64,000 bases of DNA from the NCBI GenBank assembly GCA_021444005.1, contig JABUSB010000003.1:30637-94636 (forward strand), read 5' to 3'. This document shows, piece by piece, positions 31,220 through 42,804 of the stretch (position 1 is its first letter; every line of letters starts with the position of its first letter). A program made the position numbers and the translations under genes. The notes beneath the pieces were generated by a model. The model was not told where the DNA came from. It was given only the letters and a program-made list of their open reading frames with translations, and made no database searches. Origin of the DNA: Malacoplasma sp. GTDB taxonomy: Bacteria; Bacillota_I; Bacilli_A; Mycoplasmatales; Mycoplasmoidaceae.

Positions 31220-31921
31220 ATGGCCAAGCTTAAAGTTAGTATTTTAAAAGATAAAGTTATTTTTAATCAACAAGACGCTAAACACCTTAAAGCATTAAGA
31301 GTAAAACTTTATTCCCAAGTTGTTTGTTGTGATGAAAATGGACAATATTTTTTAGTCCAAATTGATAGTTTAAACCCAATAACAGGTAAGGTTATTAAGA
31401 GATTAGAGGACAAAACTTGTCCAGATCCTTATAACATTACCTGTTTTTTAGGTGTTATTAAAAAGCAATATTTTGAATTAGCTGTTAATCAATTAAGCCA
31501 ACTAAACATTTTAAAAATCGTTCCCGTTTATTTTGAATACTCGCAAAAAAACTACCAGTTAGATTTAAAGCGAATTCAAAAAATTTGTTGTGAATCAAAA
31601 AAGCAGTGTGAAAGAAAACAAGAATTAATTATTAAAGCTCCCATTAGTTTTAATGAAATGGTGGTACAACTTGCAAATTATGATTTTAATTTTTTAGCTT
31701 ATGAAAAACAAACCCAAAGTGAGTGGGATAAAGTTGCTTTCAAAAACCAAAATTCAATTTCTTTTATGATTGGACCAGAAGGTGGAATCAGTGATAAAGA
31801 AATTAAAGTTTTGCAAAATAAATGTATCTTTTTAAAATTAACTAATACAATTTTAAAAGCGGAAACTGCAGCAATATACTTAGCTTCAACTTTAATTGAA
31901 AGGTTTTATAATGCGAAATAA
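31220..31921 (+). CDS. rsmE: 16S rRNA m3U1498 methyltransferase RsmE
   Basis: 233-residue SPOUT methyltransferase. N-terminal PUA-like domain (1-~70, with QQDAKHLKALRV) and the C-terminal trefoil knot with SFMIGPEGGISDKEI, FLKLTNTILKAETAAIYLAS. KKQYFELAVNQLSQLNI and ESKKQCERK are conserved substrate-binding pieces. ATG 31220 gives the family N-terminus; TTG 31217 just before is possible. Its last codons overlap the next gene's start. Confidence 0.93.
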   Translation: MAKLKVSILKDKVIFNQQDAKHLKALRVKLYSQVVCCDENGQYFLVQIDSLNPITGKVIKRLEDKTCPDPYNITCFLGVIKKQYFELAVNQLSQLNILKIVPVYFEYSQKNYQLDLKRIQKICCESKKQCERKQELIIKAPISFNEMVVQLANYDFNFLAYEKQTQSEWDKVAFKNQNSISFMIGPEGGISDKEIKVLQNKCIFLKLTNTILKAETAAIYLASTLIERFYNAK

Positions 31922-32450
31922 ATTTTTTGACCACCTTTTATTATTAGCTAATATTTCTTTCATTTTTGGGATTGTCTTATCTGCAATCCTTTTTTCAAGA
32001 TTTAGTGATATTATGTTTTTAAAATGAGGAATTTATTTAATCCCCTTTGCAGTTTTTTTAGTAATCGCAATGTGTTTTGCAACCGGTTTTGCAATTTATC
32101 GCAAAAACTATTTTATTTTAATTTCATTACACATTAGTCAAAAGTGCATTCGCTACTTTAAGTGAAGCATCTTTTTATTGTTTTTTAATATTTTTATTGC
32201 CATTTTAATGGTTTTTATTGGTACCCCTTTATTAGCTGCAAATCAAAATACCCTTAATTTCTTAGGTAAAGGTTATTTTTTTGTGATTATTGGAATTGAA
32301 ATGCTTTTAACATTGATTGATATCACAATTGATGCAATTAGTAAGATTAAGATTAAATATGACATTGCAGTTAAAAGAGGAGTAGCCGAATTTTTAGACG
32401 AAGAAAAAGATAATAGCAAAATTAAAAATAATGAAAGCACTAACAAATAA
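31911..32450 (+). CDS. Four-TM membrane protein
   Basis: 179 residues, not recognised. TM segments at about 8-28, 38-60, 85-107 and 120-142, short basic loops ([13 protein letters not shown]), and a charged Lys/Glu/Asn C-terminus. It overlaps rsmE by 11 nt and mtaB by 20 nt, so it is translated within this operon. Several TGA Trp codons in the N-terminal half. Confidence 0.75.
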
Positions 32451-33759
32451 AAATATTAAATTTAATACTTTTGCAATTCACACCCTTGGTTGCAAAGTTA
32501 ACCTTTATGAATCAAATATTATTCGCAATGATTTATTATTAAACGGTTTGATTGAAGTTCCTTTTGATGCATTAGCAGATGTTTACATTATTAATACTTG
32601 CTCTGTGACTAATAAAGCGGATTCGAAATCAAAGTTTTTTATTCGTAAAGCTTTTCGAACAAATAATGAAGCCATTATTGTGGTTGCTGGGTGTATGGCT
32701 CAAATTGAAAAAGACTTAATGCAAAAGTTAAAAATTGATATTCAAATTGGTAACAAATTTAAAAACAGCATTTATGAGCTTTTATTAAACTATTCAAAAA
32801 ATCATGAAAAAATTGTCAAAATTGAAAACCTTTTGAATGAGAAGCTCTTTGAAAAATCGAAAAACATTAGTTTTAAAGAAAACACAAGGGCATTCATTAA
32901 AATCCAAGATGGTTGCAATTTTATGTGTTCATATTGCATTATTCCTTTTTCACGTGGGAAGCAAAGGTCAAATGATTTAGAAACTATTTTAAATGAAATC
33001 AATCAGTTGGTTGATGAAGGATTTAAAGAGATTGTCTTAACCGGGGTCAATACTGCTGGTTTTTTAGATATTAATAAAAATAATTTTTATGATCTTTTAT
33101 ACGCTATTAGTTTAATTAAAAAAGATTTTCGGGTGCGGATCTCATCTGTTGAACCGTTTCAAATAAGTGACAAGATTGTTAATTTAGTGGCATCTAATCC
33201 AACTCGTTTTTGCCAAGCTTGACACATTTGTTTGCAATCGGGGTCTAATCAAGTTTTAAAGAAGATGAACCGCCTTTACAGTAAAGAACAATTTCTAGAA
33301 TTAATTAATAAGATCAAAAAAGTAAATAAAAATACTTTGTTTACAACTGATTACATTGTAGGATTCCCTTACGAATCTGAACAAGACCATTTAGAATCTA
33401 TTGAGTTTTTAAAACAAGTGAACTTTTTTGATATGCACATTTTCCCCTATTCTAAAAGAATTGGGACCAAGTCGGCAAGTTATAAAAACATCCAAGACAA
33501 AATCAAGAAGCAAAGGTTTAAAGAAGTAGAACAATTGAATTTAGTTAATAAATTCAAAATTTTAAAATCGAAAATTAACCAAACTCTTGAAGTTCTTTTT
33601 GAGAAAAAAGAACCCAATGATAAGTATTTTAGTGGGTACAGCTCTGAATACATTCGGGTTTATGTGGAAAGTGATAAAAAATTAGAAAACAAAATTTATA
33701 AGGTCAAAGTTACTAAAGTGCTTTTAGAAGGTTTGATGGGTGAAATTATTGAAAACTAA
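32431..33759 (+). CDS. mtaB: tRNA t6A37 methylthiotransferase MtaB
   Basis: Radical-SAM enzyme adding the methylthio group to t6A37 of ANN-decoding tRNAs. 442 residues: UPF0004 domain with cluster ligands C21 (TLGCKVN), C57 (NTCSVTN) and C88 (VAGCMAQ); radical-SAM C162-x3-C166-x2-C169 in [17 protein letters not shown]; then [19 protein letters not shown] and a TRAM domain at the C-terminus. HTLGCKVN and the S-R-G motif favour MtaB over MiaB. tsaD, which helps make the t6A substrate, is 9 kb away. Confidence 0.9.
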
Positions 33760-33856
33760 TTTAATATGGATATGCCTTCATTTTTTACAAAAATTTTAAA
33801 ATGAATAATTTCAAAATATGATATTATATAAATCATTAAATTTTTAAGGGTGAAAA

Positions 33857-34111
33857 ATGAATTGTAATTTAAATGGTTTTGCTATTAATAAATTAATGTT
33901 TGTTTCATTAATTTTTTTAAGTTCTTCCAATATTAAAAGCACTAATCCTTTTTTAAAGAGCAAACACCAATTAAAAAAGGATTTTCGTTTTTACAATCTT
34001 TTTATCCAATTCATTTTGTTAATCGATTTAATCTTTAACCGTTATTACTATCCCTTTAAAGAAAAAGAATTCAAGTTTGCTTTAACTTCTCATACCCATA
34101 ATAATCATTAA
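33857..34111 (+). CDS. Possible small protein, 84 residues
   Basis: ATG 33857 follows AAGGGTG, and TATTATATA at 33822-33830 could be its -10 element. The product has an amphipathic/hydrophobic start (INKLMFVSLIFLSSSN), a basic middle and a hydrophobic LFIQFILLIDLIF segment, and ends THTHNNH. No homology recognised. Its stop lies in a terminator-like hairpin. It could equally be an untranslated leader for the polyamine-uptake genes. Confidence 0.35.
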   Translation: MNCNLNGFAINKLMFVSLIFLSSSNIKSTNPFLKSKHQLKKDFRFYNLFIQFILLIDLIFNRYYYPFKEKEFKFALTSHTHNNH

Positions 34112-34137
34112 AAGCACTTTTTTGTTTTTAATGATTT
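34099..34137 (+). terminator. Terminator-like hairpin after the 33857 ORF
   Basis: AATCATTAAAA/TTTTTAATGATT around an 11-nt loop containing T6; weak tail downstream. Confidence 0.45.
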
Positions 34138-34181
34138 GCTATTTTTAATTTTTGATAAATTAAATTTTTAAGGAGTTGAAA

Positions 34182-34235
34182 GTGAAAATAACATCTTTTT
34201 TTAATAAGTTGGGATTCGTTTTTAAAATTAGCTAA
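34182..34235 (+). CDS. 17-residue leader mini-ORF upstream of potD-like gene 1
   Basis: GTG 34182 follows a strong AAGGAGTTGAA site; the 17 codons encode KITSFFNKLGFVFKIS after the start and end at TAA 34233-34235. The next gene's ATG is at 34237, one base later, and has no Shine-Dalgarno of its own. Arrangement suggests translational coupling or attenuation. Confidence 0.5.
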   Translation: MKITSFFNKLGFVFKIS

Positions 34236-34236
34236 A

Positions 34237-35904
34237 ATGAAAAAATATTTAAAATATTTACTTTCATTTTCAGCATTTTTTCCCACAACACTAATTGCCA
34301 CCTCTTGCTCTAATGATGATACTTTTTATATGGCAAACTATGAAAGCTATATAAGTGATGAATTATTAGACCAACTAGATTCACAAGAAGTGATTGCAGA
34401 TTTTTCATACCGAACATATTCAACAAATGAAGATCTCGAACGTAGTTTTGACAAAGATTATGATATTGCAATCCCCTCACTATATTTAGCAGCTAAATAT
34501 GCTAACCAAGGTAAACTTTTATTAATTGATTGAAATCAATTTGGATTAAACATTTTAGATAAATATGGGATTAGTACCAATACTTTAATTCAAAAAGCAT
34601 CAGATGCCCTCTCTTTATTTACCCCTGAAGTTAGAAATGAATTAAATGCATATAATTTAGATCAAGCATATGCGATTAGCAGATCCGAAGGACTAGAACC
34701 TGATGAGAATGCTGGATTGCTAAATTATTGTGTCCCTTATTTTATCCAAAGTGTTGTATTGGGTAATAATGCAAGTAGCATCAATTTATTTAATAATAGT
34801 AACCAGTATAGTTGAAATACAATAATGCAGAATTTAAATGTTGCAATTGAAAACAATGATGTTAAAAGAATTGCAACAGTAGATGATTATGCAACAATGT
34901 ATAACATTGCAAGATTAATTGAAACTAATAATGCAACTGTAAACCCAGGTAACCCTACAAGTGCTTCAGTGTTAGAGCCATATAGTGGAGATTTGACTGA
35001 AAAAGAGGTTGATACAACATTTGCTAAAATGTTTAACAATGTCCCTAAAAAGAATGCGTTTTTATTTAATAGTGATTCCAATATCTTGCTAAATGATTTT
35101 GCAAACAATAATTCCCAAGCCATCATCTCATATAATGGTGACCTCTTATTTGCAATGCAGGGGGGGGATGATAATTCGAGCTCCACAAATGAAAGTAGTT
35201 TTTTAGAGTGAATTAAAAAGCAATTTAACAATGATGAATTGTATTTGCAAACCATAATCCCCCAAAACACAATGACGGTAATGGATTGTTTAGTCATTAA
35301 TAAAGACCGGACGATTAAAAAAAATCACGTTGACAAAGCTTACACCGTGATTAAAAAAATAGCTTTAGAAGGTGCAGATCACAGTTTATATGAATTAAAT
35401 GAAACATCTGCAAGTGAAATTCAAAATCGGGTTTATAATACTTTGGAATCTGAAGCTGATAATCCAATATTTGCAGTTGATGACCAGGATTCTTATATTT
35501 ATGGACCAATGATTAACTTTGATTATGTTAACTACACCTCACCATTATTAACCATTAATGCATATGTTTTAAATTCAGCATCTGATTTTACTAAATTTCA
35601 AAATGCTGAAAATGATAACAGTACAAATTCAAGTTTGGGGACAGTTTATGATTCACTTTCAGAAAATGAGATGGGCAATGGTTATTTTACCGATTTATAT
35701 GTGTCTTATTTACAAGATGCAAATAATCCCGATCCAGATATCCAATTTTTTAACCAAACCCAATATGACAACTATATTAACTTGTTAATTGATACCTATA
35801 ATATTAATCCGAGTTTAAATATCAATTATTTAGCTACTAACCTTTCAGATATGGCAAAAGACAACATATCATGGGCGTGGTGAAAAATTAAAAATTCTTT
35901 ATAA
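34237..35904 (+). CDS. PotD-like polyamine-binding lipoprotein 1
   Basis: 555 residues. Signal peptide with lipobox LIATSC (C24 lipidated), so an anchored solute-binding protein outside the membrane. Early TFYMANYESYISDELLDQL and FSYRTYSTNEDLERSF...YDIAIPSLYLAAKYA match the PotD start (NWxxYI, FxSNEEM, YDVVxPSxY), and GGLLNYCVPYFIQS and IISYNGDLLFAMQGG are later counterparts. It is longer than classical PotD (~350) by Asn/Ser-rich insertions. Lies upstream of the HAD and potABC genes. Confidence 0.82.
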
Positions 35905-35985
35905 ACTAAGTTTTTATAAATGTTTTAATCTAAAAAAATTTTTTTCAATAAAATTAAGCAAATTATTATTTTGAGTGGAATGTTA

Positions 35986-37467
35986 ATGAACCAAAGTTGG
36001 GCTTTTGTAGATCTTGATGGGACGCTATTAAATAAACGTAAAAAAATTGATAACAAAAACTTAATCGCAATTAAAAATTTTGTTAGTGCAAATAACAATT
36101 TTGTAATTGCGACTGGAAGATGACCCGTATCTGCATTTGTCTATAACCAAACAATCCAGCAATTTAGTAACATTAAAAACAAATACTTGATTTGTTTAAA
36201 TGGGGCCAACATTTTTGATTTAAACAAAAACCAATTAATTTATGAAAGCGCAATTGATAATCAAGTTTTTGCTTCCATTATTGACAATCTAAACCAATTT
36301 AAAATATCATTGTGAATTTACTCACAAAAAGGGATTGAGCAAAAAATTATTTATTCTTATAAAATCCCGATTAAAAGAGTGATTGGTAAATTCAACTATG
36401 GTAAGATTGTCGAAATTGATAAACAAGCAATTAAAGAAGACAAAATCTATAAAATGCTAGCTTTTAGTTATTCCAAACAGCAAATGCAAGCAGTGCTTGA
36501 ATGGCTAAAACTAAACTTTAAAGATAAGTTATCTGTTTTTGAAATTAACTCAAAAACAATTGAAATTACAGCGGTTGCTGTTAGCAAAGGGAATGCAATT
36601 TTAAAACTGCAAGAAATTGAAAAATTTAGTTTAGACAACACAATTGCATTTGGTGATTCTGCAAATGATTTATCAATGTTTCAAGTTTGTAATCGTGCAA
36701 TTTGTTTTAGTGATCATAAAAAAAGATTAACCGATTGTGCGATTGCAATAAACAAAAATAACCAAAATTTTGACACACAATTACAAAGATGAACGATTGG
36801 ATATAATCCAATTAAGTATGATGCAAAAAATAAAATTTTAATAGACCTAATTGGGTGGGAAGATAATTTTGATTTTAAAACAATTTATCAATATGAAAAC
36901 CTAATGAATTATTTGATAAACCAAAATCATTTAATAATTTCTGCTTTATTCCCACAATGATATTTAAATGCAATTTTATCCCCACTTTTTGTGAGCAAAA
37001 ACACCATTTGTTTCAACCAACTAATTTCGGTATTTGATAAAGACCAATTAAGTGTAGTTGAAACATATTATCAAAATAATAAAGATAAAAATATTTTTGT
37101 ATTTGAATATGAAGATAATAATAGCAATTGCATTGTTTACAAAGACAAAAATGCATTAAAGCACTTTATTGCAAAAAACAATTTTGATTTAAAGTATTTT
37201 AAAAATCAAAAAGAAGCACAAAACTTTGATATTAATCAAGAATTAACAAAACCACTAACCAATTTTGCTTTAAATGAACTTAACAAAATTACCCCTGAAA
37301 AATTTAGGATTTTTAGAACAAAATCTTTATATTTTTTATATAGTAATAAAAGCAATAATAGCATCTCTATTAAAGCAAGTAAAAAATTTAAAATCGGTGA
37401 TTATCAAAACATAAACCAATTGTTATACGAAGTTGACAACTACTTAAAAATCTTGGTTACCAATTAA
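35986..37467 (+). CDS. Cof-type HAD phosphatase with degenerate second HAD-like half
   Basis: 493 residues; Cof-type phosphatases are ~270. Residues 1-275 form an intact HAD: nucleophile D9 in FVDLDGTLL, FVIATGRWPV, a C2 cap, and FGDSANDLSMF (~222). Residues ~280-493 appear to repeat the layout in eroded form: ILIDLIGWEDNF for the DLDGT strand, HLIISALFPQW for FVIATGRW, NTICFNQLISVFDKDQL for YLICLNGANIFDLNKNQL. The catalytic aspartates of the second half are lost. It sits between a PotD-like gene and potA, 15 nt from potA. Cytosolic sugar-phosphate or nucleotide phosphatase is the family role; substrate unknown. Confidence 0.82.
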
Positions 37468-37482
37468 ATAAAAGGATAAAAA

Positions 37483-39285
37483 ATGACAAAAGATATTAAT
37501 AAAACTGACAATAGTCTTTCTTTAAAAACAGAGCATAATCTAATGCTTCCAAAAAAAGAAGATATGCCTAACGAATTTATTGAAATCAAAAACATCTGTA
37601 AGGTTTATCAAGATGGTTTTATGGCTGTTAAAAAAATCAACCTTAATATTAAAAAAGGTGAGTTTGTTACTATTTTGGGACCAAGTGGATGTGGAAAAAC
37701 TACAATTTTAAAAATGATTGGTGGTTTTGAATTGCCTACATCTGGAAAGATTTTAGTTAACAAAATTGATATCAAAGATTTACCCATTCAAAGACGTCCT
37801 ACAGCGACTGTTTTTCAAGACTATGCCTTATTTCCGAATATGAATGTTGAAAAAAACATTGCATACGGATTATCTGAAATTCGAGTCCCATTAGAAAATG
37901 TTTCACCCCATTATGAAAAGCAAAGTCAAAAATACTTTAATGATTGTGTTAAGAAAACAAAATCAAAAATTAAAGAAATTGAAAAAAAACAAGAAAGCTA
38001 TGCAAGAGAAATTAAAAAACTTGAAAAACGAATTAATGACTCAGTTTATTTAAGTGAAGTAAATAAAATGAGCGAAGCTGAATACGAAGCTAAAATTGAT
38101 ACTATTTTGCAAGAATATTCAAACAAGTATAATAAAAATTTGTTAAGTTCGATTCCTTTTAAAATCAAGGTTATTGAGTTTATTAATAACACTTTAAGTT
38201 TTTTTAGAATTTATAAAAACTTTGATTACCACTACAATGCAAATGATGAGTTAATTGTAAAATACTTAAAATATGAAAAAGCATACCGGGTTAATTTAAT
38301 TATTAAAAATAATATCAATACTTTAAATTTCAAAGCAAATGATCTAGATTACTGAAACTCATACTGGCAAAACTATCCTTATCAGGAAAAGGAATGGTTT
38401 GAAAAAAAGAATTTAACTCGAAAAATGAATAAAGCTGAAATTAAAAGTGAGGTTGACAACATTATTCAAATTATTGGATTAGAGGGCAAGAATAAAAAAA
38501 TGGCATCTGATTTATCTGGGGGGATGCAGCAAAGAGTTGCACTTGCCCGTGCACTTGTCATCAAACCCGATATTCTATTGCTTGACGAACCTTTAAGTGC
38601 GCTTGATGCAAAAGTTCGTGTCCAAATGCAACAAGAACTTAAAAATTTACACAAAAAGTTTGGAATTACCTTTATTTTAGTAACCCACGATCAAGAAGAA
38701 GCATTAACCTTGTCTGATAAAATTGTGGTGATGTCACAAGGGAATATTCAGCAAGTGGGGACACCAAATGAAATCTACGATACTCCAGCTAACAATTGGG
38801 TAGCTAACTTTATTGGGCAAGCTAACATATTGGATGCAATATATTTAAAAAACAATAAAGTAAAGCTTTTTGATAAAGTCTTAAAGGTTGATAAAAGGTA
38901 TAACAACTTTGAAGATAACGAAGAAGTTAATGTGATGATCAGACCAGAAGATTTTGATGTAGTAAACAAAAACAAGGGCAAAATTAAAGTTACGATATTA
39001 GAAACAATTTATAAAGGACAAATGTGAAAATTAGTCTGTGATTTTGAAGGTACAATAATTGTTGTTGAAGCAATTAATAACATCAAACAAGAACAAGAAA
39101 TTTATCTTACTTGAGATGATGAAGATATGCACGTGATGAAAAAGGTTGATACCACAAACTTTGAAAGTGATGAAGCTAGTGAATTGTCAGTATTAACCAA
39201 AGCAATCTTAAAAAAGAAGATGAAAGAAATTAAAAATAAGAAGAAAAACAAGAAAGGTAAGAGTAATGAAAAAGCTAACATTTAG
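37483..39285 (+). CDS. potA: Spermidine/putrescine ABC transporter ATP-binding protein PotA
   Basis: ATPase of the polyamine importer. 600 residues, with Walker [10 protein letters not shown] (66-74), Q-loop [12 protein letters not shown], signature LSGGMQQR (344-351), Walker B ILLLDEP and the H-loop VTHDQEEAL. About 170 extra residues (roughly 135-305) are inserted between Q-loop and signature, mostly Lys/Glu coiled coil, a feature known from mycoplasma PotA. The C-terminal TOBE-like region holds [10 protein letters not shown] and ends in a poly-Lys tail. AAAGGATAAAA precedes ATG; the 3' end overlaps potB by 20 nt. Confidence 0.95.
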
Positions 39286-40210
39286 TTTTGATAATTCTAA
39301 GAAAATGCTTGCAAATTTTTTGTTGTTTTTGCCATATTTAATCATCACAATTGTTTTGATTATTCTTCCTTTAATTTTTGTCTTTGTTATTCCTTTTAAA
39401 CCAACAAATGATGCAACAGGAAATAGTGTATCGCCAGTTGCTGACAATTGAAATTTTTTAGGGGCAACAATTTGGCAAAAGATTGGATTATCATTTTTTG
39501 CAGCATTTATTGTTACCTTGATTTGTGGCATATTAGGATATGGCTTTGCATATTTCCTCTCACTTGTTAAAAACAATTCAGCCAAAATAATCGCGATTTG
39601 TTTAATGACATCCCCAATGTGAATCAGTTTCTTAATTAAATTAGTGGGGTTAAAAGAATTGTTTGATACAATTGCTCAAACTTCAAATAGTACGTATGGT
39701 TTAATTTTTTCTTTAATTGCCCTAGTTTATGTTAACCTTCCTATTTTTACTTTAACTATTTACACCTTTTTAAATACAATTCCAAAAAATTTGCTAGAAG
39801 CTAGTAAAGATTTGGGAAAAAATTGTGTCCAAACTTTTTTCCAAGTAATTTTACCTTTTACTAAAAATGCAATAATTAGTGGAATTACATTAGTTTTTTT
39901 ACCAACATTGACTACTGCTGGGGTTACCCAATTTATGGATAACTCAAATAGTGGTAGTTTAATTGGGAGTATTTTATTAGATAAAGGATTGGAAGGGACA
40001 TCGAGCCAAATTGCACTTGCAAGAGTGGCAACACTGTCTTTAATTATTTGTTTGCTAATTCTAATTTTATGGGTTGTGTTTGTCTTAATTCCCAAAGCAA
40101 TTCGCTTTTATGTAAAAAACCATAAGCAAAATAGAGCTTCAAATAAAACTGCAAACCCTTTGTTTTTGAAAAAAGGGTTTGAAAAAGCAAAAGGAGCTGA
40201 AAATGTTTAA
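39266..40210 (+). CDS. potB: Spermidine/putrescine ABC transporter permease PotB
   Basis: 314 residues with about six TM helices and the BPD-transport motif region LEASKDLGKNCVQTFFQVILPFTKNAI, the EAA loop that contacts PotA. N-terminal FLLFLPYLIITIVLIILP is TM1; a PTNDATGNSVSPVADNW loop follows. Trp codons are TGA. RBS AAGGTAAGAG lies within potA; overlaps potC by 8 nt. Confidence 0.92.
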
Positions 40211-41069
40211 ATTGGAAATCAGTTCAGTACTTGCGTTTTTTAGAAGGTTTTACATTTACTTTCTTTTAATTCTAATTTATGTGCCACTAATTTTTATTGT
40301 GCTACTAAGTTTTAATGGGCAAAGTGTAAGAGGAAACATTATCTTAGATTTTAATAATGGGTTAACTGGGGAAAATTGAATTAGCTTGTTTACTGACACT
40401 AGTAGTGATGGGTTTTTAGTAAATTTATTAAACTCATTTTTAGTTGTCATTTTAGTAATGCCAGTTTCGGTAATTGTGGGTTTATTAACCGCATTTGGAA
40501 TGTGGAATAGTAAATCAAAAACTCGCAATATTGCTAGAATCGCATCCACTACTAATATCTCAATACCTGATATCATTGCTGGAATTAGTTTATCATTATT
40601 GTTTACAATAATTTGATTACCATTGGGATTAAATTATGGGTATGCAACAGTTGTGATTTCCCACATTTCTTTTTGCATCCCATATGCCATTGTTGCAATT
40701 TACCCACGAATGGCATCATTAAACCGCAACTTAATCAATGCTTCTAATGACTTGGGGGCATCAAAGTTAAAAACCTTTTTTAAAGTAGTTGTACCCCACG
40801 TTTATCCTTCAATCATTGCAGCAGCGATCATTGTAACTGCGATTAGTTTTGATGATTTTGTAATTACATTATTAGTGAGTGGTAATTTTAGAACAATTGC
40901 AACTAAAATTTATTTATCGTCTCGTGGGATTAAAGCTTGGATTGTAACTTTTGGTGCATTATTGGTAATTTTATTTATTGTTGGTACATTTATTCTTGCA
41001 GCTATTAAAATATTTAAGGTAAAACACAAAAATAGAACTAATTTAAAACTGCATGAAAAAAATAATTAA
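40203..41069 (+). CDS. potC: Spermidine/putrescine ABC transporter permease PotC
   Basis: 288 residues, six TM helices, partner of PotB. The EAA loop is NASNDLGASKLKTFFKVVVPHVYPSI; other PotC motifs are YVPLIFIVLLSFN, IPDIIAGISLSLLF and SFDDFVITLLVSG. ATG 40203 is chosen because AAAGGAG stands 7 nt upstream; TTG 40179 in frame lacks an RBS. Its last codons overlap the second PotD-like gene. Confidence 0.93.
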
Positions 41070-42780
41070 ATACTTTTCCCTTCTTACATTTGGTACTACC
41101 AATGCAATTCTATTAACCGCTTGTAATAATCAACAAGTCGGTTTTTATTTTGCTAATTTTGAAAGTTATATGTCTCCAGATCTTTTATCTCTTCTGGGAA
41201 ACAACAATACGATTGGATTAAATAATGAAAAAATTCAAAACTTTAATTTAAGAACATTTACGACAAATGAGGATTTGGAAAGAAATTTTTCAACTAATTA
41301 TGATATGGGAGTACCATCAACTTATTTGGCTGTTAAATTAGCTAATAGTGGTGAATTGATGGTCCTTGATTGAAAAAAATTTAATTTATATAAACTAGAT
41401 ATATTTGGAAATAGAACTAATGAGAAAATTGAAAAAGCATCAGATGCTTTAACTTTGTTTACTCCCCAAGTTCGTGGTATTTTGTTAGCCTATGATTTAA
41501 GTGAAGCACAAGAATATTTAAAACAAAATTACCCACAAGAATTCCAATTATACGATCCAGAGGGTGGGTTGCTAAATTTTTGTGTACCCTATTTTTTGCA
41601 AGATTTTTGTTTTGCATATAAATCAAAAGATGGCAATGATTGGGATTTTAGTCAAGATAGTACTAACAATGCATATTCTTGAAATGATGTTAAAAATACG
41701 ATTGTTTCAAAAACAAAAACTAATGAGATTAACAAAATTTCTAGTGTTGATGATTCAAGAAGTTTATATTCAATATCTAAATTAATTCAAAACAGTAGCT
41801 TAAACGTTGCTGCTAACATTAATCCAGGAGACGCACAAACAGGGTTATCAACCACACTTGAAAACACAATTAGTATTAATGATTATGAAAATACGTATTT
41901 GTATTTAAACCAAGATTTAGCTCGAAATACCTTTTATTTAAATTCAGATTCAAATAATGTTTTGAATTCATTTGCAAGTTTAAGTGGAAGTGATGCTATT
42001 TTTTCCTATAATGGTGATATCTTATTTGGAACCCAAGGTGGAGATAACTTTGGATATGATGCATCAGATTCTAGTGCTTTTGCATCTTGAATTAAGAATT
42101 TTTTTCAAGATAATAATCCTAATTTTTTTATTAAAAAAGCAGATCCTACAAAAGATGCGAATGCAGTTTTTTTGTTATTAGATGTAATGGTTGTTAATCG
42201 TAAAAAAGCGTTGCAAAATAACTTTTCAAATTTAGCATATTCACTATTATATAAAATTGGGTTAGAGGGTAGTGATTTAAGTTTGTATACGAATGATTCA
42301 AAATCAGAATATGCAAATGATAGCATTGCAGTTTCAGATCAAAATGATCAATATAAATATGGTCCTGCACTAAACTTTAGTTATGTGCAATACACTTCAC
42401 CTTTAACAACACTGAATGCTTATGTATTAAATTCTGCATCTGATGTTAATAGTTTTGATAATTCATATACCGGTGTTGAAAACACAAGTCTTGATTCACT
42501 TTTGTATGGTACTGTTTTTGATAGCTTAAGTTTAGATTTAGCTGGGAATGGGTTTTTTACAAACTACTATTTGCAAAATGATTTAGTAATTGATGCTTCT
42601 GATCCAAATTCAAAAGGATTTTTAAGTTTGAATCAATATCAAAGTTTTATCAATACTTTAATAAAGATTTATTATATTGGTAATAGTGTAAATGCAAATA
42701 ATACACCAAGAAATATTTCAGATTTAAATAAAACTAATATGAGTTGAGCTTATGAATTTGCAAAAGATAAAAATTTTTAG
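41053..42780 (+). CDS. PotD-like polyamine-binding lipoprotein 2
   Basis: 575 residues. Lipobox LLTACN with C24. Shares with lipoprotein 1: FYFANFESYMSPDLL, LRTFTTNEDLERNF, YDMGVPSTYLAVKLA, GGLLNFCVPYFLQDF, AIFSYNGDILFGTQGGDN, PALNFSYVQYTSPLTTLNAYVLNSASD. It overlaps potC by 17 nt, the normal potABCD position, so it is the likelier dedicated binding protein. Tandem duplication around the ABC genes gives the importer two possible receptors with different specificity or antigenicity. Confidence 0.85.
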
Positions 42781-42804
42781 CAACACATAAGTAAAGGAGT
42801 GTTT

